A stretch of 29,624 nt of DNA from NCBI GenBank assembly GCA_045223835.1, contig JBGUZS010000027.1, positions 1-29,624 of the forward strand, written 5' to 3'. Under the pieces are notes generated by a model. That model worked only from the letters and a program-made list of their open reading frames with translations, was not told the DNA's origin and did not search any database. Source of the stretch: UBA1774 sp045223835 (GTDB taxonomy: Bacteria; Bacillota; Clostridia; Oscillospirales; Oscillospiraceae). Shown here piece by piece: positions 15,338 through 22,719 of this stretch. Position 1 is the stretch's first letter. Each line of letters opens with the position of its first letter. The position numbers and the translations under genes were made by a program.

Positions 15338-16234
15338 TCACTTCAGGTATTTGTCGAAGAATGCGCAGGCCTCCGCGCAGTTTTCCTCCGTCATGAACTC
15401 CCGGTCGGAATGGCTGCGGCCCGGATACAGGCGCAGGTCCACCCGGTCCGGTCCGCAGACCTCGCGGATGCGTTCCGCCACCAGGATGCTGTGCTGCCTG
15501 GGCACCACCGGGTCCGCTTCCCCCTGCTGGATGAGCACCGGGGGGATATCCTTATGCACATAGCTGATGGGGCTGATGAGCTTCAGCATGTTCAGGTCAG
15601 CCGTAAAGGCGCCCGCCATCATGGGCGGCGCGTCCTTGGGGGGCTCGGGACGCATGGATTTGAGCCCGTTTTCCTTCGTCCAGGCAAAGTTGTCCGCGTC
15701 CAGCACCGCGGGACCGTACATATCGATGACGGCCTGCACCGCGCTGGAGACTCCGGGCCAGCCGTACTGCTCCCCCTCGTACTCCGGATGTCCGGCGGTG
15801 AAGCCGATCATCAGGGCCAGGTGGCCGCCGGCAGAGTCCCCCATGACGCCGAACTTATCCGGGATGAAGCCATACTCCCCGGCGTTTGCCCGGCACCAGC
15901 GCACGGCGGTCTTCACATCGAAGAGGAATTCCGGGAACTTGGTCTTGGGGGCCAGACGGTAGTCCAGGGTGACCAGGGCATAGCCCCGCTTCAGGGCGCC
16001 CAGGATGCAGTCGAGGGCGCACTCCCGGCGAGATCCCATGCTCCAGCCGCCTCCGTGGACATAGATGATAAGGGGCCAGGGACCCTCCCCTTCATCCGGA
16101 TAATACACATCCAGCAGCTGCTCCGGCAGTTTGCCGTACTGGATATCCAAGCGGGTGCGTTTCAGGACGCCGGGGTCGAAGACGCTGGGCAGCATCATCC
16201 GCTTCATGTTCTCCGGTACTTTGTTCTCGCTCAT
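15338..16234 (-). CDS. Alpha/beta hydrolase (HSL/carboxylesterase-like)
   Basis: 298 residues. The oxyanion motif HGGGW is at 60-64, the nucleophile elbow GDSAG has Ser134, and likely Asp241 (GEADPV) and His275 (RSHSD) complete the triad. No signal peptide, so cytosolic. Members of this group hydrolyse short carboxylic esters or acylated small molecules. AGGAGG lies 6-7 bases before the ATG. It is the first gene of the hydrolase-LysR transcript, and a palindrome like those of the two modules lies upstream (16294-16310). Context suggests it removes an ester or acyl group from the ligand that this gene block handles; the substrate is unknown. Confidence 0.88.
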   Translation of the reverse strand: MSENKVPENMKRMMLPSVFDPGVLKRTRLDIQYGKLPEQLLDVYYPDEGEGPWPLIIYVHGGGWSMGSRRECALDCILGALKRGYALVTLDYRLAPKTKFPEFLFDVKTAVRWCRANAGEYGFIPDKFGVMGDSAGGHLALMIGFTAGHPEYEGEQYGWPGVSSAVQAVIDMYGPAVLDADNFAWTKENGLKSMRPEPPKDAPPMMAGAFTADLNMLKLISPISYVHKDIPPVLIQQGEADPVVPRQHSILVAERIREVCGPDRVDLRLYPGRSHSDREFMTEENCAEACAFFDKYLK

Positions 16235-16269
16235 AAGCTCGCCTCCTGTGTAATTGTAAAGTTTCTTCT

Positions 16270-16310
16270 ATTGTAGCATATTCCATTCCAAAAGCCCAGC
16301 ATTTATGCTA
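16270..16310 (-). promoter_or_regulatory. Promoter region of hydrolase-LysR transcript with a third operator-like site
   Basis: A minus-strand TACAAT (16270-16275) lies 35 bp before the hydrolase ATG, with no good -35 box. The site TAGCATAAATGCTGGGC (16294-16310) matches the module B operator at 15 of 17 positions and lies where the -35 would be. The plus strand also carries TTCCAA-17-TATGAT (16286-16314) for the divergent gene at 16342, so the two starts share this spacer. Confidence 0.45.
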
Positions 16311-16341
16311 TGATAGGAAAAACCGAAAGGAGGAAACGGAT

Positions 16342-17103
16342 ATGTTCAGATCTTTAAAGGTAATGAAGGGCCTGGGGATCGCGGGCGGCATTCTGGCCGC
16401 CGGAGCAGTCGCCGGGACCGCCCTGCTGCTGAAGCGCTGGGCAGATGATCCGGAGGCCGGCGATCTGCGGTTCGTGGTGATGAACGGCAAGGGCGTCCAC
16501 CTGAGCAAGACGGACGACGGCCGTGTGGTGGTGGATACCCACTATAACGCGTCTGAGGACGAAGCCCTCCGGGGCGGGGAGGAGGAGCCCGCCGGCCCCG
16601 TGCTGGTGGTGGATCTGCCGGAGAAGGTGAAGGCCTTCACCCGGGAAGCCGGGGCGGACGCCAAGGCCGCCGCAGAGATCGCCGCGGATAAGGCCGGACA
16701 GGCGGCAGAGCAGCTGAAGGAGAAATACGGAGATAAAGCCGGGGAGCTCCTGGAGAAGAGCGGGGAGAAAATGGAGCAGCTCCGGGAAAAGGCCGGGGAG
16801 GCTGCCGCCCAGCTGAAGGAAAAGGCCGGGGAGTACTGCGACGGCCTGAAGGCCGTGGCCCAGCTCGCCCGGGAGCAGGCAGAATCCTTCTTCCGCGCCG
16901 CGGAAGAGACCGCCGAGGAGGCAAAGGACTGCTGCGCATGCGGAGCCTCCGAGGCCGCTGAAAAGGCGGAGGCGGCTGCGGAAAAGGCTGCGGAATGCTG
17001 CAAGGACTGCGCGGAGAAGGCCGGCGAAAAGCTGGAGGACCTGGCGGAGGCCGCGAAGGACGCCGCACAGGAGGCCGCGGAACGGATCTTCCCGGAAGAA
17101 TAA
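16342..17103 (+). CDS. Membrane-anchored, Ala/Glu/Lys-rich helical protein (YtxH/LEA-like composition)
   Basis: 253 residues. Residues 9-30 are a Gly/Ala-rich membrane segment. A globular stretch follows (LRFVVMNGKGVHLSKTDDG, about 42-60). From about 100 onward the protein is a long amphipathic helix rich in Ala, Glu and Lys, with repeated EKAGE and LKEK units. Two cysteine clusters, CCACG (about 194) and CCKDC (about 220), interrupt it. AAAGGAGG precedes the ATG. The composition recalls LEA or YtxH-like stress proteins that coat membranes or proteins. No specific function can be assigned. The lipoprotein gene at 17140 follows closely. Confidence 0.75.
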   Translation: MFRSLKVMKGLGIAGGILAAGAVAGTALLLKRWADDPEAGDLRFVVMNGKGVHLSKTDDGRVVVDTHYNASEDEALRGGEEEPAGPVLVVDLPEKVKAFTREAGADAKAAAEIAADKAGQAAEQLKEKYGDKAGELLEKSGEKMEQLREKAGEAAAQLKEKAGEYCDGLKAVAQLAREQAESFFRAAEETAEEAKDCCACGASEAAEKAEAAAEKAAECCKDCAEKAGEKLEDLAEAAKDAAQEAAERIFPEE

Positions 17104-17139
17104 TCAAAGCCGTGTAACGGCAAAAGGAACGCTGAAGAG

Positions 17140-18291
17140 ATGAAAAAGAAGTTAGCCCTTTTCCTGGCCCTGCTGATCATGGCGGGCCTGCTGACCGCCT
17201 GCGGAGATGCGGCGGAACCCACGCCGGAGCCCACCGAGGCTCCCGCCGCCACGCCGGAGCCGACCCCGGAGCCGACCCCGGAGCCCACGCCTGAACCTAC
17301 GCCGGAGCCCACGCCTGAGCCGACTCCGGAACCCACGCCGGAGCCCACGCCCGAACCGGAGCCCGCCTATCGGAATCCCTTCAACGGGGCGCCGCTGGAG
17401 GAGCCCTGGAGGGTCCGGCCCTTTACCCTGATGGTGAACAACCACCCCAGCGCCCAGCCCCAGTGCGGCATCGGGGGAGCGGACATCATCTATGAATGCC
17501 TGGCGGAGGGGCAGATCACCCGCATGCTGGCCGTGTATTCGGATATGGAGCATGCCGGGACGCTGGGGAGCATCCGCAGCGTGAGGCCCTATTACCAGGA
17601 TATCTGCCTGGGCTATGGGGCGGTGCTGGTCCATGCGGGCGGCAGCGAGGAGGCTTACGGCCGGATCAGCTCTATGCATATCCAGAATATCGACGGGGTC
17701 CGGGGCTGGTACAACGTGCCGGTTTTCTACCGGGATCAGGACCGGAAGGCGGCGGGCTACGCCATGGAGCATACCCTTTTCGCCAAGGGGGAGGATATTG
17801 TGGCCGCCGCGAAGGAAAAGGGCTACAGCCTGGAGGTGGGGGAGGATTACGACTCCGGCCTCCGGTTCTCCGACAAAGCCATCCTGGAGGACGGGGAGGA
17901 ATCCTGGAGCATCTACATCAATTTCAACAATAAGCACACCAGCCTTACCTACGACCCGGAGGTCGGAACCTATACCGCGGAGCAGATGGATAAGCCCTAT
18001 GCCGATGGGCTGACGGACGAGGTCCTGGAGTTCAAAAACGTCCTTATCCTCTATGCGCCCATCACCGTCATTGACGACTATGGACGCCTGAAGGTGGATC
18101 TGATCGGTTCCGGGGAGGGCTACTACGCCCAGAACGGGCGGTATATCCCCATCACCTGGTCCAAGACCGGGGTGTACGCGCCCTTTACCTACAAGACCGC
18201 CGAAGGGGACGACCTGGTGCTTGTCCCCGGGAAAACCTATATCGCCATCCTCTCCAAAAAATGGGCGACCCTGGAATTCACGGAGGGGTAA
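17140..18291 (+). CDS. yerB: YerB-like lipoprotein (DUF3048 family)
   Basis: 383 residues. A signal peptide with lipobox LLTAC puts the lipid on Cys21. Residues about 26-75 are a run of PEPT units. The rest matches the DUF3048 family: RPFTLMVNN, then GADIIYECLAEG, RMLAVY, GSIRSVRPYY, followed by a C-terminal domain of about 110 residues. The Bacillus subtilis member is YerB, a lipoprotein of uncertain function on the outer face of the membrane. The gene symbol is by family resemblance only. A weak AAGGAAC precedes the ATG. It lies 36 bp after the Ala-rich gene and shares its orientation with the bicupin gene downstream. Confidence 0.88.
   Translation: MKKKLALFLALLIMAGLLTACGDAAEPTPEPTEAPAATPEPTPEPTPEPTPEPTPEPTPEPTPEPTPEPTPEPEPAYRNPFNGAPLEEPWRVRPFTLMVNNHPSAQPQCGIGGADIIYECLAEGQITRMLAVYSDMEHAGTLGSIRSVRPYYQDICLGYGAVLVHAGGSEEAYGRISSMHIQNIDGVRGWYNVPVFYRDQDRKAAGYAMEHTLFAKGEDIVAAAKEKGYSLEVGEDYDSGLRFSDKAILEDGEESWSIYINFNNKHTSLTYDPEVGTYTAEQMDKPYADGLTDEVLEFKNVLILYAPITVIDDYGRLKVDLIGSGEGYYAQNGRYIPITWSKTGVYAPFTYKTAEGDDLVLVPGKTYIAILSKKWATLEFTEG
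17214..17372 (+). repeat. PEPT-encoding tandem repeat in the yerB-like gene
   Basis: About a dozen 12-bp units of the type CCGGAGCCCACG encode Pro-Glu-Pro-Thr repeats. It is a length-variable spacer between the lipid anchor and the folded domain. Its complement gives long Gly/Val/Ser or Arg-rich shadow frames that are not genes. Confidence 0.9.
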
Positions 18292-18303
18292 ACCGGATCA
18301 TAC

Positions 18304-18317
18304 CGCCCTTCGGGGCG
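18304..18317 (+). other. UUCG-capped hairpin upstream of the bicupin gene
   Basis: CGCCC (18304-18308), TTCG, GGGCG (18313-18317): a five-pair stem with a stable UUCG loop, just upstream of GAGGAGG. It could shape translation of the bicupin gene or be a weak end of the preceding message; no U-tract follows. Confidence 0.5.
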
Positions 18318-18337
18318 CTGCGAGGAGGAAAAGTTCC

Positions 18338-19546
18338 ATGGGTTTTTACGAAGATTATGTGTATGAGCTGCCTCGGTATGAGTTTCCCCGGGGAGACGCC
18401 GTCTGCAATCCCGTCGCCTTCTACAAGGGCGCGGAAAGCCTGCCCGGCAGCACGGTGCAGATGGGCTTCGCCGTGGTGAAGAAGGAAATGACGGAGGGCT
18501 TCCCCCATTTCCATCATTCCAAGGAGGAATACTACATGTTCTCCGGCTCTGACCTCACCCGGTTCTTCGATTTCGATGCGGAGATCGAGATGTGGATGGG
18601 AGAGGATCCGGACGAGATGGAGAAATATACCATCACCAAGCCCACCCTGGTGCGGATCCCGGCGGGCATGTGGCATGGGCCCGTCCACTATAAGCGGGTG
18701 GGAAAGCCCGTAGCCTTCTCCGCAGCCTATCTGGACGGGGAGATGGGCAAGGTCACCCGGGTCATCCGGGACGACGATACGGTGGAGTACCCCTACTACA
18801 GCACCCGGCTGAACAAATGCCGCCTGAATCCGGCGGTGGAGTGCACCGGCTGCGGTAAATGCGTGGAACCCTTCCTGGAGGATCCCGCCGCCGCTCCGGA
18901 TCCCGCCCTGGCCCAGGCCTTCAAGTGGGCAAAGGAGCTGGTGGAGACCGGCGGAGCCCCCTATACCGGGAAATATGACCAGTATTACTATATCTACCCC
19001 GTGGAGTGGCAGTCCTTCGGGGATATGTACGCCAACCCCCGGGGCAAATTCAAGGGCATCACCCAGATGCCCGGCTCCCGCTTCTTCGGCGGCTTCTCCG
19101 TGGCCCTGAAGCCCAATCCCATGGAGGTGCCCCATATCCACCATGCCAACGACGAGTACCTGTGGTTCATCGGCTCCAACCTGGAGGACGTGTTCGACTA
19201 TGACGGGGAAGTGGAGCTGATGCTGGGCTGGGATCCGGACCATATGGAGAAGCTGGTGCTGGATAAGCCCTGCGTGGTGCGGGTACCCGCGGGCATGTGG
19301 CATTGCCCCATCCTCTTCAAGAAGGTGGATAAGCCCATCGCCTTCTTCCCCCTGTATCCGGACGGGGACTGGTCCAAGATCCTGCGGCGCAAGAGAGCCG
19401 ACGGCAGCGACGAATACCTCTTCGAGGCCGCCAGTCTGCGGAAATGCGTGTACGATACAGAGAAGATCTGCGTCTATTGCGGCAAATGCTACCGGGATAA
19501 GGAGCTGAAGCACCGGGGCGGGATCTTTACCTATAAGAAGAAATAA
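18338..19546 (+). CDS. Tandem cupin (bicupin) with a Cys4 cluster after each cupin
   Basis: 402 residues from the ATG at 18338, supported by GAGGAGG. The protein is two similar halves. Half one has the metal set His57, His59, His60, Glu64 and His113 (PHFHHSKEEY and PAGMWHGP), then Cys161, 169, 172, 175. Half two has His266, 268, 269, Glu273 and His322 (PHIHHANDEY and PAGMWHCP), then Cys370, 378, 381, 384. The four cysteines have identical spacing, C-x7-C-x2-C-x2-C, with the ferredoxin-like CGKC. Each half should bind one metal in a cupin barrel and a second site (zinc or Fe-S) in the tail. No signal peptide. The family is not recognised; enzymatic activity cannot be claimed. The TM1266-type gene follows 53 bp later. 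Confidence 0.82.
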   Translation: MGFYEDYVYELPRYEFPRGDAVCNPVAFYKGAESLPGSTVQMGFAVVKKEMTEGFPHFHHSKEEYYMFSGSDLTRFFDFDAEIEMWMGEDPDEMEKYTITKPTLVRIPAGMWHGPVHYKRVGKPVAFSAAYLDGEMGKVTRVIRDDDTVEYPYYSTRLNKCRLNPAVECTGCGKCVEPFLEDPAAAPDPALAQAFKWAKELVETGGAPYTGKYDQYYYIYPVEWQSFGDMYANPRGKFKGITQMPGSRFFGGFSVALKPNPMEVPHIHHANDEYLWFIGSNLEDVFDYDGEVELMLGWDPDHMEKLVLDKPCVVRVPAGMWHCPILFKKVDKPIAFFPLYPDGDWSKILRRKRADGSDEYLFEAASLRKCVYDTEKICVYCGKCYRDKELKHRGGIFTYKKK

Positions 19547-19599
19547 GAGACAGGAAGCCCCGGCGATGGGGAGATCCGGAGAAAAAAGAGGTGTTGTCC

Positions 19600-19845
19600 A
19601 TGGAAACGCGGGTAGCCGTGCTGAGCATCATTGTGGAGAACGAGGAAGCCGTCAATGAACTGAACGAACTGCTTCACCGCTACAGGCGATCCATCATCGG
19701 GCGGCTGGGCATTCCTTATCGGCAGAAGGGCATCAGCATCATCTGCATCGCCATCGACGCGCCGAATGATGAGATCAACGCCCTCACCGGCGCCCTGGGC
19801 CGCATCGACGGCATCACCGCCAAGGCCACTTACTCCAAGGTCTGA
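19600..19845 (+). CDS. TM1266-type iron-only hydrogenase system putative regulator
   Basis: 81 residues from the ATG at 19600, preceded by GAGGTG; a GTG at 19591 is possible. The sequence ETRVAVLSIIVENEEAV, followed by HRYRRSIIGRLGIPY and a C-terminal YSKV, matches the small ACT-like TM1266 family (TIGR03959) found with [FeFe]-hydrogenase genes and maturases. It has no DNA-binding domain, so it is more likely a ligand-sensing or partner protein. A full hydrogenase operon lies 2.9 kb downstream, beyond an ABC transporter; HydE, HydF and HydG maturases are not in the window. Confidence 0.85.
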   Translation: METRVAVLSIIVENEEAVNELNELLHRYRRSIIGRLGIPYRQKGISIICIAIDAPNDEINALTGALGRIDGITAKATYSKV

Positions 19846-19936
19846 ATTCAGCAAGAATCCCTGCATTTTGGTTATGTTCCCTGACGCCGAAACGAAACTT
19901 GAGGCGAAAGACAAGCTGCAGCCGAATGTACGTCAT

Positions 19937-19972
19937 GCCGCTGTGCCCTTGTCGAATGGGACGGCGGCTTTT
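19937..19972 (+). terminator. Rho-independent terminator after the TM1266-type gene
   Basis: GCCGCTGTGCCC (19937-19948) pairs with GGGACGGCGGC (19958-19968) with one bulged G and one G-U pair; TTTT follows. It sits 92 bp after the stop. The rest of the 19846-20088 gap has no convincing gene or riboswitch that I can name. Confidence 0.65.
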
Positions 19973-20088
19973 CCTTTGGGGAGGGAACGTTCGTCTGAGA
20001 CCTCCGGCGAGCGGACAAAGCATCGGCTCCCGGCATAGAGGAATACCGGAAAAACAAAAACCTGAGGAAATCGAAAGGAGAACTCATC

Positions 20089-21072
20089 ATGAAACGGATC
20101 ATCGTCATCCTGCTCGCTCTGCTCCTGCTCCTTACCTGCCTGGCCTGCACCAAAAAACCGGCCCAGGAGGCTGCCGCCGCCCTTCGGGTAGGCGCCCTGA
20201 AGGGGCCCACCAGCATGGGGCTGGTGAACCTGCGGAAGGCCGCGGAAAACGGGGAACTGACGGATACCTATACCTTCACCATGGTCACGGACGCCTCGGA
20301 GCTGGCCGCCTCCCTGGCGGCGGGGGATGTGGATATCGCCCTGATCCCGGCCAACCTGGCTGCCGTGCTGTACAACAAGAAGACCGAAAAGGGCATCGAG
20401 GTCATCGACGTCAACACCCTGGGGGTGCTGTACTGCGTCACCGGGGCGGAGGGGATCTCCTCTGTGCAGGACCTGGCGGGGAAGACCGTTTACCTCACCG
20501 GCCAGGGCACCACGCCGGAATACAGCCTCCGGTACCTGCTGGATCAGGCGGGGGTGACGGACTGCGCCCTGGAGTTCAAGTCTGAGGCCACGGAGGTGGC
20601 GGCCCTGCTGGCGGCCGATCCCTCCTGCATCGCCGTCCTCCCCCAGCCCTTCGCCACGGTGGCCATGGTGCAGAACGGGGATCTGAAGGAGGCCTTCTCC
20701 CTCAGCGAGAGCTGGGACGCCGTCTCCGGCGGATCCCGGATGGTGACGGGCGTCACGGTAGTGCGCAAGGCGTTTTTGCAGGAGCATCCCCAGGCGGTGG
20801 AGCGCTTCCTCGCCGCCCATGCCGACAGCGCCGCCAAGGCGGCCTCCGATGCGGAGGGCACGGCGAAGCTCATCGCGGAATACGGCATCATCGAAAAGGA
20901 GCCGGTGGCGCTGAAGGCCCTGCCCAAGTGCGGGGTGAGCTGCCTCACCGGGGCGGAGATGGAAAGCGCCCTGAAGGGCTATCTGGAGGTCCTGTTCCGG
21001 GCCGATCCCGCCTCCGTGGGGGGCGAGGTGCCGGACAGCGGCTTCTACCACCTCTCCTCCCCCCAGGGCTGA
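20089..21072 (+). CDS. NitT/TauT-like ABC transporter substrate-binding lipoprotein
   Basis: 327 residues. A long hydrophobic signal ends CLAC, so Cys20 is the lipid anchor. The mature part begins LRVGALKGPTSMGLV and includes GDVDIALIPANLAAVLY and VYLTGQGTTPEYSLRYLL, features of NMT1/SsuA/ThiY-type binding proteins. It should capture a small organic molecule such as a sulfonate, pyrimidine or amine; the ligand is not predictable. AAAGGAGAA is well placed. It begins a three-gene operon, with the permease starting 4 bp after its stop. No thiamine or guanidine riboswitch was recognised upstream. Confidence 0.88.
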   Translation: MKRIIVILLALLLLLTCLACTKKPAQEAAAALRVGALKGPTSMGLVNLRKAAENGELTDTYTFTMVTDASELAASLAAGDVDIALIPANLAAVLYNKKTEKGIEVIDVNTLGVLYCVTGAEGISSVQDLAGKTVYLTGQGTTPEYSLRYLLDQAGVTDCALEFKSEATEVAALLAADPSCIAVLPQPFATVAMVQNGDLKEAFSLSESWDAVSGGSRMVTGVTVVRKAFLQEHPQAVERFLAAHADSAAKAASDAEGTAKLIAEYGIIEKEPVALKALPKCGVSCLTGAEMESALKGYLEVLFRADPASVGGEVPDSGFYHLSSPQG

Positions 21073-21075
21073 GCC

Positions 21076-21807
21076 ATGCTGAAGCGCCTGGGCATCGCCC
21101 TGTTCTGGCTGGCGGCGTGGCAGGCGCTGGCTATGCTGGTGCATAATCCCATCCTGCTGGTGGGGCCCTGGGAGACCCTGGGGGCCCTGGTGAGGATGCT
21201 GCCCACGGCGGAGTTCCGCCTGGCGGTATGGGGGTCTCTGCTCCATATCCTGGGCGGGTTTCTCCTGGGGGCGGCCCTGGGCTTCGGCCTGGCCCTGCTC
21301 AGCTATGCCAGGCCCTTCCTCCGGGCCCTGCTGAGTCCGGTGATCGGCGTCATGAAGGCGGTCCCCGTGGTGTCCTTTGTGGTGCTGGTCCTCATCTGGG
21401 CGGGCAGCCGGGGACTCAGCCTGTATGTCACTGCGGCGGTGGTCCTGCCCATCCTGTACCTCAATACCCTGGAGGGCCTTCTGGGCACCGATCCCAAGCT
21501 CCTGGAGGTGGCGGAGGTGTACCGGATGAAATACCCCGCCCGGCTGCGGGGCATCTACCTGCCCCAGCTCCGGCCTCAGCTTCTGGGCGCCCTGGAGCTG
21601 GCGGTGGGCATGGCCTGGAAATCCGGCGTGGCCGCCGAGGTCATCGGCCAGCCCGTAGGCAGCCTGGGCAACAGCCTGTACCGGGCGAAGATCTATCTGG
21701 AAACGGATAAGGTCCTGGCCATATCCGTGGTCACCGCGCTCCTCAGCTGGGGCCTGGGCAGGCTCGCCCTGCTCCCGATGAAGAGGGGAGAGAGGCGGAA
21801 GCCATGA
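21076..21807 (+). CDS. ABC transporter permease (SsuC/TauC/ThiX-like)
   Basis: 243 residues with about six membrane segments. The EAA-like cytoplasmic loop carries LLEVAEVYRMK and the following AxGxRGIYLPQLRPQL-type helix, and the segment after it reads MAWKSGVAAEVIG, as in BPD-type NitT/TauT permeases. It forms the membrane channel of the importer with the binding protein at 20089 and the ATPase at 21804. The start lies 4 bp after the upstream stop and its last codons overlap the ATPase start by ATGA. Confidence 0.9.
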   Translation: MLKRLGIALFWLAAWQALAMLVHNPILLVGPWETLGALVRMLPTAEFRLAVWGSLLHILGGFLLGAALGFGLALLSYARPFLRALLSPVIGVMKAVPVVSFVVLVLIWAGSRGLSLYVTAAVVLPILYLNTLEGLLGTDPKLLEVAEVYRMKYPARLRGIYLPQLRPQLLGALELAVGMAWKSGVAAEVIGQPVGSLGNSLYRAKIYLETDKVLAISVVTALLSWGLGRLALLPMKRGERRKP

Positions 21808-22406
21808 CGATCACCCTGAAAAACGTAAGCAAATCCTACGGCGGCCTTCCCGTTCTGGAAAACCTCTCCCTGACCCTGGAGCCGGGTACGCCCCTGTGCG
21901 TTACCGGGCCCAGCGGCTGCGGAAAGACGACGCTGCTGCGCACGGTCCTGGGTCTGGAAAAGCCGGATTCGGGAGAGGTGCGTTTTTCCGCCGGCTCCCT
22001 TCCCCGTTTCGGGGTCCTGTTCCAGGAGGACAGGCTGTTCGATCACCTGAACGCGGTGGAGAACCTTCGCCTCGCCGCCGGGGAAAAGGACCGGGCCGCC
22101 CTGCGCGCCGCGCTTCTTTCCCTCCTGCCTGAGGAGGTTCTGGATCGGCCCGTTTCCGCCCTGTCCGGAGGTCAGCGGCGGCGGGTGGCGCTGGTCCGGG
22201 CCCTGCGCCCGGGCGGGGAGGCGGTGGTGCTGGACGAACCCTTTACCGGGCTGGACGCTGCCTCCGCCGCCCAGGCCTCGGCATTCATCCTTCGGGAGCT
22301 GGGGGACCGGCCCCTGCTCCTGGCCCTGCACAGGAAGGACATCCCCTCCTGGTGCGAAAACCTGCTTGAACTCGGCGCAGAGGGGGAAGAGGAGCCGCGG
22401 AGATAA
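21804..22406 (+). CDS. ABC transporter ATP-binding protein (SsuB/TauB/ThiZ-like)
   Basis: 200 residues, short for the family (usually about 230-260). Walker A GPSGCGKT is at 35-42, the Q-loop at Gln74, the signature LSGGQ at 120-124, Walker B with Asp144 and Glu145, and the H-loop at His176, so all catalytic parts are present. It powers the importer encoded by the two preceding genes, with which it overlaps by ATGA. The C-terminal tail after the H-loop is only about 25 residues. Confidence 0.92.
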   Translation: MTITLKNVSKSYGGLPVLENLSLTLEPGTPLCVTGPSGCGKTTLLRTVLGLEKPDSGEVRFSAGSLPRFGVLFQEDRLFDHLNAVENLRLAAGEKDRAALRAALLSLLPEEVLDRPVSALSGGQRRRVALVRALRPGGEAVVLDEPFTGLDAASAAQASAFILRELGDRPLLLALHRKDIPSWCENLLELGAEGEEEPRR

Positions 22407-22595
22407 GTCCTTCGGTATGGGGATGCATGAAGAAAACATACTCTATAGTGAATTTGGGCGGGGCTGTTGTCAGATCTGACTCCAGTCCCGTCTACTTGTC
22501 TGCCTCCCGCCCTCCGGAAGGGCCGGTTTTCCCGCCGCCGAAGCGCGTCCCGGAGGATACGCCGCAGTTTTTCCGCCTTTGGATGGAAATAAGCA
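22407..22595. other. Non-coding gap between the ABC and hydrogenase operons
   Basis: Only a weak hairpin is visible, GCCCT/AGGGC at 22509-22523 followed by CGGTTTT, which may end the ABC message. A 66-codon open frame at 22427 has no family features and overlaps the promoter, so it is not called. The promoter at 22596 follows. Confidence 0.5.
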
Positions 22596-22624
22596 TTGAC
22601 GCTGAGCCATTCCCCTCTTATAAT
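22596..22624 (+). promoter_or_regulatory. Near-consensus sigma-A promoter of the hydrogenase operon
   Basis: TTGACG (22596-22601), a 17-bp spacer and a perfect TATAAT (22619-22624). Transcription should start near 22631, giving a leader of about 90 nt before the ATG at 22720. A strong promoter with an operator just downstream implies control by repression. Confidence 0.85.
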
Positions 22625-22634
22625 TAAAAATGTG

Positions 22635-22655
22635 TGACAAATCTTGCATTTGTCA
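22635..22655. promoter_or_regulatory. Perfect TGACAAAT-N5-ATTTGTCA palindrome, candidate operator
   Basis: TGACAAAT (22635-22642), CTTGC, ATTTGTCA (22648-22655). It covers about +5 to +25 of the predicted transcript, so a bound protein would block initiation or clearance. It does not match the usual Rex, PerR or CRP/FNR consensus that I know. The regulator is not evident in the window. Confidence 0.7.
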
Positions 22656-22672
22656 AATCATGGAGCAGAATG

Positions 22673-22691
22673 CAGAGGGGGCAGCCCTCTG
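22673..22691 (+). other. Leader hairpin of the hydrogenase operon
   Basis: CAGAGGG (22673-22679) pairs with CCCTCTG (22685-22691) over a GGCAG loop. It lies between the operator and the GGAGAG ribosome binding site; it may protect the 5' end of the mRNA. Confidence 0.5.
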
Positions 22692-22719
22692 AAAGAATAC
22701 GGCAGTATAGGAGAGAAAT

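Noticed and set aside
16542..17348. Long minus-strand frame with GSGVG repeats
   Set aside because: It is the complement of the Ala/Glu/Lys-rich gene and the PEPT repeat of the yerB-like gene; its low-complexity repeat and lack of a ribosome binding site show it is a shadow.
19846..20088. Possible riboswitch for the ABC importer
   Set aside because: CTGAGA occurs at about 19996 but the other conserved parts of a thiamine riboswitch are missing, and the guanidine-I motif is not seen; only the terminator at 19937 is supported.
22427..22627. 66-codon frame before the hydrogenase promoter
   Set aside because: No family features, no proper ribosome binding site, and it runs through the TTGACG/TATAAT boxes.
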